Assembly: GCA_027625915.1 (NCBI GenBank) | Contig: JANTQA010000036.1 | Coordinates: forward strand, 491,501-555,500 | Length of the DNA stretch: 64,000 nt | Origin: Anaeramoeba flamelloides | Lineage: Eukaryota > Metamonada > Anaeramoebidae | Direction of reading: 5' to 3' | Shown: one piece after another, positions 23,300-34,100 of the stretch | Position numbering within the stretch: position 1 is the stretch's first letter | Layout: each line of letters opens with the position of its first letter | Notes under the pieces: model-generated | Databases searched by the model: none | The model's input: the letters and a program-made list of their open reading frames with translations, nothing else | Told to the model about the DNA's origin: nothing | Position numbers and translations under genes: made by a program

Positions 23300-23646
23300 G
23301 GAAATAATAGAAGATATCGATCATTTTCTTTGGGATCGTTTCGCCAAGTGCCGTAGAGTGCCTAGATTTTCTTGAGGTTTTCTATTTTATTTGTTAAATC
23401 TATCGATTTTCGTTAGGTTTTTTTTAATTTTTGAAATAAACAGAAAATTTTAATAAATTTTCGGTTTATTTCAAAAAGTAAAAAAAACCTAGAACACTTC
23501 ACAAATAAACAGAAAACTCAAGAAAAGCTAACGGTGGTTTTTTTTTTTAATTTAAGAAATAAACTGAAAATTAAATAAATTTTCTGTTTATTTCTTATAT
23601 TAAAAAAAAACCTAGGACTGTGAGAGAAAACTAGTTTCCTCCCTTA
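23300..23646. repeat. Multi-hairpin fold-back repeat, family D (copy D3)
   Basis: Left signature GTGCCGTAGAGTGCCTAG at about 23348-23365; then two hairpins in a row (~23418-23491 and ~23527-23612) with arms of GGTTTTTTTTAATTT type and complement; right end CTCCCTTAAA. The first hairpin is about 75 bp and nearly perfect. Confidence 0.75.
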
Positions 23647-24227
23647 AAAATAAAAAAAAAAAGAAAAGAAAAGAAATGTGGAAAAATTATTCAATTATAC
23701 AGTAATAATTGTGATTTTTTTTTTATACTTATTCAAAAATCCACATGATACTTTAAATGAATTTCAAAACAAGAATTTATCTTTGAGATGTCATTTTGGT
23801 GGGCAGTTAACTTATTTTTCCATTAAATTACTTCTTTCCTAAATTTTTAAAATTATCACCACATATCAACTATAAACACCTAAGAAACACGTTGATAAAT
23901 AAGAACAACGAAAAAAGCCTGAATTGAAAATTTTCTCCAAGTTTCTTTTTGTTTTTTATTTTGATTTGTTACCATTCATAATTTGTTTAATTTTTGGATT
24001 GTTCCTTAATTTTTGGATTGAAAATGAACAATAAGCCAAAAAATATTTGAAAAATTTTCCATTTTTTATATCATTTTACATTTAAAATCGATTTTATAAT
24101 TTTTTCCCTAATAGTAAATGCGATTTGATAACTTTTTTCAATTTAACTATTTTTTTTTTGAATAGTTAATCAAATTTTTTTTGATTTATTTGTATATTTC
24201 AGACCCCTGCTTTTTTTTTCCCTCTTA

Positions 24228-24427
24228 CAACCAGTTCCACTTTCAAGGCACAAATTTAAAGGAAATTTTACAAACAAAAAAAAACTCAAATTAAGGTTTA
24301 AAATTCAGATTCTATTAAAATAACTTTTGTAAAAAAAAAATTTGCAAAAAATGTGTCTTAATTTGAAATTCTTTTTTTGTGCCTTAAATTTCATTCAAAG
24401 TTTGTATCTTAAAAGTGGATTTGACAG
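24228..24427. repeat. 200 bp Tc1/mariner-like MITE (copy 2)
   Basis: A diverged copy of the element at 636-832, flanked by TA at 24226-24227 and 24428-24429. The inverted arms (AGGCACAAATTTAAAGGAAA and the matching right arm) are recognisable with more mismatches, so it is the older insertion. Confidence 0.65.
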
Positions 24428-24850
24428 TATTCAAATAAATTTAATTTATTATAGTTATTTTAAATTATGTTTATTTTACTATTATTTGAAAACTAAATGG
24501 TAAAAAAAAATCAATTCCTTTTATCTAATTTTCTTTTTATAAATTGAGTTTTCAAATAAGAAATTTGTGATTTGTAGCTTCTATTTGAATAAGGAAATTG
24601 AACAGGAAGTAAAAATTATTCCCATTTATTATTCAAATACCAAAAATAAAATAAAAACCTAACTATCATTCAAAGCCTATGATTCCAGAAATACTATTAA
24701 TAGCAAAATAAAAAGATCAAAATTTTCATTCAACCTTCCCTAAAAAATCACATCTCAAAGAACTCAAAGAAAGAGTCAAAATACCAAATTCTCAAAAGAG
24801 AAACAAATAATTTAATCTTCATTATTGGAAATAAAAATTTGAAAGATTAA

Positions 24851-25026
24851 GGGACTAGTCTCTATTATTTTTTTTTTGACCAATTTTTAAATAAGGAAAG
24901 ATTCATTATCTAGAAATATGTTTAATATTGGAAATAAACAGGGAGTTTTAAATTAAAGTAATTGTCAAAAAATTTTTCTCAATCTATATTAAATTTAGGT
25001 AAAAAAATTTTATAGAGATTAGCCCC
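24851..25026. mobile_element. 176 bp TTAA-flanked deletion derivative, family A (copy A3)
   Basis: TTAA at 24847-24850 and 25027-25030 flanks GGGACTAGTCTC.. and ..GAGATTAGCCCC. Interior blocks (AAATAAGGA, GAAATAAACAGG, TAGGTAAAAAAATTTTAT) match the two ends of the 930 bp copies with the coding middle removed. It is inserted between two related repeat fragments (24690-24760 and 25100-25150) sharing AAAATAAAAAGATCAAAATT. Confidence 0.75.
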
Positions 25027-25433
25027 TTAAATAATTTTTTTTTCTTTTTTTCGAAAATAAACAATTCTTGAAACCAACTCATAGTTCATTGCTGTTAATT
25101 ACAAAATAAAAAGATCAAAATTTTCATTCAGCTTGCCGAAATAATCATGCTCCAAAAAATTAAAAAAATCATCAAAAACCTCAATTCTCTAAGTGAAAAT
25201 TAATAATTTAAACTGATTTTAAGAATTACAAAATTGAAATTTTACATGATTTTAACACCTTTGTATTTTGGTAAACTGAAGGAAAAATTTGTTCCATTTA
25301 TTTTACAACAAATAGTATTCAAAATTGTTGCAACCTTTGAAATAAATGTATAATTGTGGGTGTGTTGAAGTGATATTGTAATTCATTTTTTGGTTTTTCA
25401 TCTCAATTTTTCAAAACAATATATATTATTTCA

Positions 25434-27566
25434 ATGTCAGATTTTCCAAAGTCTGCAATTTCAATCCAAAAATATGTTGCAGAAAGTGAAGACTACTTGG
25501 GATTTAAAAAAGGTGTAAAAATTATTGTTCTTTCTGAAGATGAAAGGGAATGGCTGGTTGGTAAAATTAATGAACAAGAAGGCTACTTCCCAAAGACTGC
25601 GATCAAATATCTCAAGGAACCACTTTCCAAATAAAAAGACAACTCACCAAAAAACAAAAGAAAAAACTCAGGAGGATTTGGGAACCAAAAACAACAACAA
25701 CAACAACAACCACTTGAAAGGACACTCTCTAAAAAAGAGATCCGTAAACAAAAAAAAATGGAAAACCAAAGATTAAAGGAACAAGCAAAACTCAAAAAAA
25801 TACAAGAAAAAAATAGAAAAAAAAATATCTCGAATTTTATTGAAGACTTTAGACACCTTGAAGTATTTATTTTAATTTTTGTTTTTTCTTTGTTAAACCA
25901 AACCTCTTTTCTTCAATTTTTTTGTTATTAGGTTGGTAGCTTGCTCAAAAAATTAAACTTTTTTTCATATTTATCAAACTACAAAAACATAAAACATCAA
26001 TACCAATACCAAATAAAAATTTAAAATTAGGATGGTTGGATTTGGCAAGTAACCGAAAAACCATTCACAGTTTCAGTTTCAACTCCAACAAAGCAGGGCA
26101 AATATAAAGGAATGAAAAAGTATATGAGTTATGAAGTGAAACACGATGTAACAATTCTTTTCTTTTTGCAAATTTTTTCGTTTTTTTTTTCTTTTTTGTT
26201 TTGAGATTCAATTTTTCTTTTCATTCTTGTTTATTTTTGATCTTTTTTGTTTTTCGATTCAATTTTTATCTCTTTTATTCAAATTGAAGAATAATTTTGT
26301 TTTCAAAACAAAATAAACTCAAAAAAATTAACTCAAAAAACAAAAATGCAACAAAAACAAACCCAACAAAATAAACTCAAAAAACAAAAACAAAAAAAAA
26401 CAAAAATGAAACACAAACAACAAAAATAAACTCAAATAACAAAAATATACCCCCAACAACAAAAAATCCTGAAACAAAATAATAAATCCAAAACCTTTCT
26501 GAAACAAAATAACAAATCCAAAATCTTTCTTGACAAACCAATTCTCAGAACCATATAGTTCAACGAAGATTTAAACATTTCTTATGGTTAAACCAAAGAA
26601 TGAATGAAAAGTACCCCAACATCCCGATTCCTGTGATGCCCGGTAAGCAAGCACAAGGAAGGTTTGAAGAGAACTTTGTAGCAAAAAGGAGGGAGGGCTT
26701 GATAAGGTTTTTAAATAGGCTAGGAGAGCATCCCGTGATGCGTTCTTCGAAAATTTTACATCACTTTTTGGAAGCCGGCACGCAAAAGGATTGGAAGCTA
26801 GGGAAGCATGCCACGATCAAAAAAAAAACTTACAAACATTCCATAGGTGCGTAACGTGCAGCCCAACTTTAACAGAAGAAGATGTCCAAGACATTTCCAC
26901 ATATAAAAAGTCATTGGCATTTCTTGAAAATACTTTAAAAACCTTTGACACAGTCCGATCCGATTTACCCGAAACAAGGTGTCCCACAATCATCGAGAAT
27001 TTTAATCAGTTCGACAAAATGCTGAAATTGTTATCAATTAATGAAGACTTGGGACTTGGGTGGAGGTACGCCTGCTACCCTTCAAAGATGCTTGAAAAGG
27101 CTTATACCAACCTTGGAGAGGGATATCTTGAAATTGCAAAGATCTGGGGAAAAAAAAAGCTTCTTGAAGACTCTACAATATTTGAAGATTTTTATGAATA
27201 TTACCAACATATAAATTTAATTACAGACACTTTAAAAATACGTGAAAAGTCTTATTCAAATTGGAATACACTTTATACACAACAACAGCAGCAACAACAG
27301 CAGCAACAACAAAAAAAAAACAAACAAACCTTAAAAAAATTCAACAACTAAAAGACACATCCCAAGAAATGGATAAAATCACAATGGCAGAACTCGAATG
27401 GTACCATTGGTGTAGATTGCGCGATTTTAAAAGGACTCTAAACCAGTTTGTGGAAGCACAGATTGATTTCGCAGACCAAATTGCAGATAAGTTGGAAAGT
27501 TGTTTGGAATATGTTGAAAAAATTCCCATTATACATGGATCAGAAAAACCCAAAAAGCAGAAATAA
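25434..27566 (+). CDS. SH3-PX-BAR sorting nexin (SNX9/18/33 type), frame broken in this assembly
   Basis: Exons 25434-25862, 26031-26147 and 26549-27566; introns 168 and 401 bp, both in phase 0. Domains in order: an N-terminal SH3 (residues ~8-62, ending EGYFPKTAIKYL); a Lys/Gln-rich linker; a PX domain (TEKPFTVSVSTPTKQGKYKG across exon 2, then VQRRFKHFLWL with the lipid-contacting Arg, and PVMPGKQAQGRFEENF); and a C-terminal BAR domain ending in AELEWYHWCRLRDFKRTL. This order is specific to SNX9-type nexins, which bend membranes in endocytosis and recruit actin factors. Three interruptions occur: an in-frame TAA at 25632-25634 just after the SH3, with clearly coding sequence continuing in the same frame, and two frame changes at ten-A runs (26819-26828 and ~27311-27320). 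Either the assembly has base errors or the gene is decaying. It lacks the exact upstream motif but has ATTCATTTTTT near 25381. Confidence 0.85.
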
Positions 27567-28277
27567 ATTATTATTTTTTGTAGTGTCATTTTCAAAAATT
27601 GTGAATAAAATTTTTTTCAAAAGTATCTTTTAATCAAGATAATTAGCTTAATATACTTATTATCATGAGTTAAAAGAAACCTTTTTGTTTACACTTTTTT
27701 AAAACCACTTTATCAAAAATATCATTTTTTGCAATTCTGTCAAATGTTTTTTAATTTTTTCAAATATTTTTCAAATTTTGTCTCATATTCTTAATTATTT
27801 ATTCCGATTTTTTTTTATTTTGTTTAATTTTTTATTTTTTATTTTTAAATCTTGCAATTTTTTTAAAAATAAATTTTTTTAAATGTCACATCATTACTTG
27901 AAAATTTTATTGAATGAAAATGTATATTTTTTTATTATTTATTATAAGGGAATATTAGTAATATTAGAATTGGAATGATAAACCGATAAATTGGTGATTA
28001 AATTACTTTTTCCGGATAATAAACTCGATTTCAAAATTTTTAACTTATTTTATAATGTTAATGGAAGTTGTTTTGAGGGGTTTATTCAGTATTCTTCTCA
28101 AAATATATTTTTAAATTTTAAGATCAAAACCATTTTTTCTCATTCTGCAAATTATAGTTTTGCTTTTTCAAATTTTTGTTTTTCTTTTGTTTTTCTTTTG
28201 TTTTTCTTTTTTTTTTTCTTTTTTTTTTTCTTTTTTTTTTTCTTTTTCTTTTTCTTTTTTTGAAAAATATCATGTAG
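27567..28277. other. Gene-free stretch with long pyrimidine run
   Basis: Contains a ~90 bp tract of T interrupted by C and G at 28180-28260 and no gene. Confidence 0.5.
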
Positions 28278-28636
28278 AAAAAAAAAAGAGATCGCCAAAA
28301 GATTAATAATCACTATGAAAATTTTGACAATGTAATGTCTTTTAAAATGAATTTAATTATTGGCAAAAAATCTTCTTGTTAACTTTTTTTCAGCGAAAGT
28401 TCCGTAAATAAAAATCTATAATGCTCTTTTCAAAAATTGTTATTCATTTTTTTTTTTAGTTTTTGATTTTATTTTTTTTAATTTTTTAAATATCAGATTT
28501 TTATCTATTTAGAATGATTTATAAGTTAATTATAAATCAGATTTAGTTATTAATTGTCATTGAATATGAATATATATATATATATATATATATATCTTCA
28601 ATTGATTATATCAGGCGAGTCACAATATTTAAAAAA
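28278..28636 (+). repeat. ~360 bp dispersed repeat, family K (copy 1)
   Basis: Aligns as a direct copy to 33041-33400 with scattered mismatches; shared blocks include AATAATCACTATGAAAATTT, TTGTTAACTTTTTTTCAG and AGTTAATTATAAATCAGATT, each copy ending in a (TA)n tract and CAGGYKAGTCACAAT. No coding capacity or clear ends. Confidence 0.65.
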
Positions 28637-29609
28637 GAGTTTATTTTCTGGTCAACGGAGCCCGGTTGTAATGGGTAAAATAACTGTGTATAAAGTGTTT
28701 GAATAGATATCTGAAGAAAAAATTAATTTTGGAAATTTTCAAAAATGAAATCATTTTTGCACATTTTTGTTTTTTTTTTTTCATTTTTTTTTTTAAAACG
28801 TTATTTAGTCGCAAAAATTATTTTTATTACAGGGTCAATAGTCACTTGGTAAAAATGTGTTATTCTAATGGTACCTAAACAGTGAAAATGATTGTAAGAG
28901 GAAATCATATTGATTTCTATTGGAATTTTATTCTTTCTTTTATCCTGAAATTTGATTATTAAATGTGAAAAATTTACACTTTATTTTTATTTCCTTTTCC
29001 AAATAGAGACCACAAATACCAACACACTTCGTTTGGAGACTTGATTTCTAAAAGAAAAGTCTTGAAAATGAAGTGAAAATTGTTTACTATTTATTATTCA
29101 AATACCAGTAGAAGTTCAAAACTAAAATTCTTATTTTTCTCTATATTCACTAAGAATTTGAGTTTTTCACTTTTTAAGAAAATCTATTGATTAATTAGTT
29201 TACTTTCAGACAGATATCAACTAATCTCTTATTGTATATTATTCTGCTTATTATTTATTTGTTTTTCAAGGACCAATTATATAAAATAATAGATATTGGA
29301 AAAAAAAGTTGGCACATTTTTGACTTAAACAAAGTTTACATGTGTGATAGTTTTGAAGTGTCTTTCTTTTCAACACTTATTGGAATTAATGAAAAATTTT
29401 TTTTATCAACTCTTTGATTTTTTTCATTTTATTTCTTCAGAGAGTAAAATTTTAAAGAAAGGAATCTTAGAAAATAAATTATTTTGGGAAATAGAGCCAG
29501 TTAATGGATAACCACTAATTGAATTAAATTGATATAAATTGATTACGTACTGGAAGAAAAGTATTTTACTCAAAAAAAAAAAAAAAAAATCTATATTATT
29601 TCAGAATAT
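28637..29609. other. Gene-free AT-rich DNA
   Basis: No supported feature. Short frames here have no protein-like composition. Confidence 0.45.
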
Positions 29610-30190
29610 CCATATATATATAAACTAAATTCCAAAAATTTGAAAACGTTTAAACAGTTACAAGAATAACAATACGGCACTTAAAATTCAATTTGGAAAT
29701 AATTTTGATTTTAAAAAACTATTTCATATTTTGTCTTTTTTTTTCTTTATTTTCATTTCCTTTTTTCCCACCTCCTAATCTGTTTCTTTAGAACTGAAAA
29801 AAATTTTTATCAATGATTGATAGAAATTTTGTGTTTAGTTTGTTAAATAGAAAAATCACATAAAATTTAGTCAATTGTATTTTATTATTTGATTGATCTA
29901 TAATTCTAGGTGAAATTTCAACAAATTTACCAATATAATTTTTTTGTTCAGCTTGTTTCATTATTTTGGAACAACAATTTGTATTTTTGAGTTTTATATT
30001 TTTTCTCTTTTATTTGAATGAAAATGATAACTTAGAAAAACATTAATAATAGTTAACTTAAATGTAGTTTTATATTAGGTTTGGAAAAATACATGAATTC
30101 TGATTTTTTTTTGCATATTTTTGATTTTGGGTATGTCCAAATTTTTGGAATTAGGTTTATAAGATAATTTGTTTTTTTTTCAAACTCTGT
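29610..30190 (-). mobile_element. Diverged relic related to the family E element
   Basis: The reverse complement of about 30060-30170 matches 4925-5040 (CCAAAAATTTGGACA, CCAAACCTAATATAAAA), and 29650-29680 corresponds inverted to 5415-5450 around AACAGTTAGAAGAATAAC. The ends are not preserved. A further fragment with the same blocks lies near 60625-60780. Confidence 0.5.
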
Positions 30191-31117
30191 TTATTTGGAA
30201 TTGGGAATTGTTGAATTTTTTATTTGGTTAATCAAATTTTATCAATGAGATTCAATGAATTTTTTTTATTTTTTTTGTTTATATGAATTTTTGTCTTCAA
30301 GATCTTGTGAAACTTTTTTTCGATAATTGTATTTCAAATTATTGGAATCTTTACTTAAATTCCTTTTGAATTTTTTTTCAAATTAATTACAATATTGTAA
30401 TAATATTTTTAAAGAGTTATCACTATCCAAATTAAAGGGAATTCAGGATAATGGATAAACTGTTAATTGACAAAATCTTCCAATAGTGTTTATGTCAGTT
30501 TCGTTCTCATGCTAATTTCTATTTACAAGTTCATTGTAGAAATTTACAAAAGGAAACACTGTAACAAATTTGAAAAAATTTTCTTTTCTCACTTCTCTAT
30601 TGATTAAGTAAGTCGTTCTAATTATTTATTTATTTGTTTGTAGGAGTTTTTTAAGATAAATTTAAATTTTCTTAAACTTATTGAATTAAGTAAAAAAAAT
30701 TAGTTTTCAGTTTTATCTTCAACTAAAGATCAAAAATATTTAGAATAAAGATTGATCGGATTTTTATAATATTATTCGATCTGTTCAAAAAGCATTTAAC
30801 AATACAAATTTTAATTAATGACTAGAGATTTTGAAAAAAAAATAAGGAGAAAAACAATGATGATGAAAAAAAAAAAAATTGGATATTCTTATGTTTATTT
30901 TATTTATTTTGTTTCGCGATTAATTGATTTATTTGATTTAAGCTGAAAATGAAGAGCAATTTTTTGAAAATCTTGAATCATTTTGTAAATTTATATGCGT
31001 AATTCGTTTAAATTGAATATTATAATTTTCTTAAATAAATCTGGTTCAATTTCATTAGAATTATTATTATAATAATTTTTTAAAAAATAATCCTATTGAA
31101 AAAAAAAAATTAATTTA
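30191..31117. other. Gene-free AT-rich DNA 3' of the Sep15/SelM-like gene
   Basis: No gene recognised. Confidence 0.5.
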
Positions 31118-34100
31118 TTATTTTTTTGGTTTGACACCAAGTTCAATTAATTTTTCCCGTAATTGAGGAAGTGTCCAATCTCGGATATCGTGTCTTTTTA
31201 TAACATTGCTTTTCCCATCTAATTCTAATAATTCTGGTTTATCCCCAATAAATAACACTTCAAGTCCTTCACTATAGAATAGAGATTAATAGTAATACCA
31301 GGAATAAGAAAAAAAAACCATTTATATAGAGAAAAAAAAGAAAAATAAAAAAAAGATTAGAATCGAAATGTTTTTTTAAAAAAAAATTTTCTAACATTTA
31401 TCTTTTTAAACAAGAAATTTTGGGTTTATTCATTTACTGTAAATTCTCCATTTATAATTTTATGTTTTAATGGTTTTTATTTTTTTAAGGGACTAATCTC
31501 TATTAAATTTTTTTAGGTAAATTTAATAGAGATTTAGAATTTTTTTTGCCAATTACTTTGATTTGAAATCAAAGTGAAAAACTTCTTTGTATAGTAATGA
31601 AATCTCGATAAATGACATTCATTAAATTTAGTTATTGTTTTTATAGAAATAAAAAAATTTTCCTTTTTTTCACTTTTTTGAAAGTTGCTTTTTTTCAACT
31701 TTTCGCAAAAATACAAAAAATAAAAAAAAATATGAGCAAGAAAGCAAAACCTTGTTGTGTTTGTGGAAGACCTACAAAAAATAATTTGAAAAATAAACCT
31801 GAAAAGGTTTTTTTGGATTTGCATGAAAAAGTAGTTTGATTCGAAAAAAATATGCAATAGATGCTTTACTCTAAATAAAAGATTTTGTTTGCTTTCTTGT
31901 ACCATTCGTTTTTTTCATTAAAACCACTTTTTGAGTTTACACTCTTTTGTTTTTGTCAAATTTGAAGTTTTAAAAAGTATTCCCAAATTACCATTCTAAA
32001 AGTATTTGCCAGTGTCAAAAAAAAATAAAAGAAAAAAATAAGAACTATTTTTTATAAAAAGTAATTATTGAGAAAACAAATTGAGTTCTTTACAGAGTCA
32101 AGTTGGATGAACAGAAGTGAAAGAGAAAATATTCACTATTTTTCAATTATTTTTTCGTTTTTCAAAATGAGAATAAATATTAATTTTGAGAAAATAATTA
32201 AATCCAAAATTAATCAAAAAATTCTCATTCTTTAAAGATATTTTTTTTTAAAAAAAATTTTAAAATTCAATTTTTTTGACTAATTGTAAATTTTTTTTTT
32301 AAAAAACAAGAACTAAAAGTTCTAACATTGAAAAAACCTGTTTTTTTATCAATTTTAAACATATTTCTAGATAAGGATTCCTTATTGAGAAATTGGTCAA
32401 AAAAAAAAAAATTAATGGAGACTAGTCCCTTAAAGAGAAAAAAATAAATCATTTACAATTTCAAAGCTTTTGTATTTATTTATTTTATCAGATAAAATTT
32501 AAACTTGAATATTATTAAAGAACTACAGAAATAAAACATTTTTTTATTTTTTTCCTTGTTGAATTTTCAATTTATGAGGAAGAAGAGTTACAAAGTAAAA
32601 AGATCATGTGATTACTTGCTAATACTGAGATTTATGAAACCAGGCAGTAGGTGTAACTTTAAAATAAAAACGAAAAAGCAAAAGACAAAAAATTACCAAG
32701 GGTGAAAAAGCAAATCAGAGCAAAAATAAAAAAGAAATTAGAACAAATAAATAACGATCTCCAAATGAACATCCATGATCAATTATCAAATTCAATTAAA
32801 TTAATCAAAAGTATTGTGACTGTGATTTTAAGTGTTCTTAATGTAGATAGAATTGTTTTTTTTTGAAATTTTGCTTTTTCTTTTTTTTCAAATTTGGAAA
32901 AAGAATTTTTTATTCAAATTTTTAATTTTTTTACAATTTTTTCTTTGAAAACCCCTTTTTTTTTGTTTTTTAACTTGCTTTTTTTTATTTTTTTCTCTTT
33001 TTTTATACTTTTTTCATTTGCAAAAGATCAGGTGGAACGAAAAAAAAAAAAGATCTTTCGAAAAGAACCAATAATCACTATGAAAATTTAGACGATGTAA
33101 ACTCTTTTAAAATGAATTTAATTATTATCGGTAAAAAATCTTGTTGTTAACTTTTTTTCAGTGAAAGTCCAGTAATAAAAAATCCGTAATGCTATTTTCA
33201 AAAATTGTAGCTCGCCTTTTTTTTTTTTAGTTTTTGGTTTTATTTTTTTTAATTTTTAAAACATCAGGTTTTTATATATTTAGAATGGTTTAAAAGTTAA
33301 TTATAAATCAGATTTAATTATTTATTTTTCTTGAATACTAAAGGATATATATATATATATTTCAATTTATTATTTCAGGTTAGTCACAATTTTTAAAATG
33401 GTGTTAGATAAAATTCTTGATATAAAAAAAACATGAAAATTGATTTTTTAAGGGACTAGTCTCTCTTATTTGTTTTTTGAACAATTTCTAAATAAGGATT
33501 CCTTATCTAGAAATATGTTTAAAATTGAAAATAAACATGATTTTTCATATCTAAGTAATTGGCAAAAAATTTTCTCAATCTCTATTATATTTACCTAAAA
33601 AAATTTAATAAAGATTAGTCACTTAAAAAAAAACATAATTTTTTCAAAAGCTGGACTTTTTGAAAAGAGGGTGTCTTTATATCAAGATGGATATAAGATA
33701 TACAATATTTTTTTTTATAATATTTTGTAAATATCAATCATGGAATAATTTAAAGAGCCAACCCACAATATAGATTTTTGTAACCTTTGATTTCCCATTT
33801 ATTTTTTTCCTTTTAGTGAATTCAAAAACTCTGAACACAATTACTTTGAAAAAAAAAACAAAATAAAATGGATTATCGCTTTTTTCAATCATCAGACTTG
33901 ATTTCATTTTAGAAAATATAACGGAATTTAAAAAATATAGTTGGAAATAAAGAGTTTCTAAATAAAAAAAAAAAAAATTATGGAAGAATTACTCTTTAAT
34001 TGAATGTGATTATTTACATTTTAGGCACGAAGAAAACACTTGTTCAAATGATTGAAAATAAGTCCAAATCTGAAAATTAAATATTATTTGGTTGTTATAA

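Noticed and set aside
25632-25634. Reassignment of TAA to glutamine
   Set aside because: RPL24, SSU72 and the CoA-binding gene all end properly at TAA, and no other gene has an internal TAA, so one interrupted codon does not support a code change.
26840-26876. A 29 bp mini-intron (GTGCGTAAC..TTTAACAG) in the SNX9-type gene
   Set aside because: It would restore the frame but remove residues present in the family; a one-base change in the adjacent ten-A run fits the family length better, and other introns are at least 150 bp.
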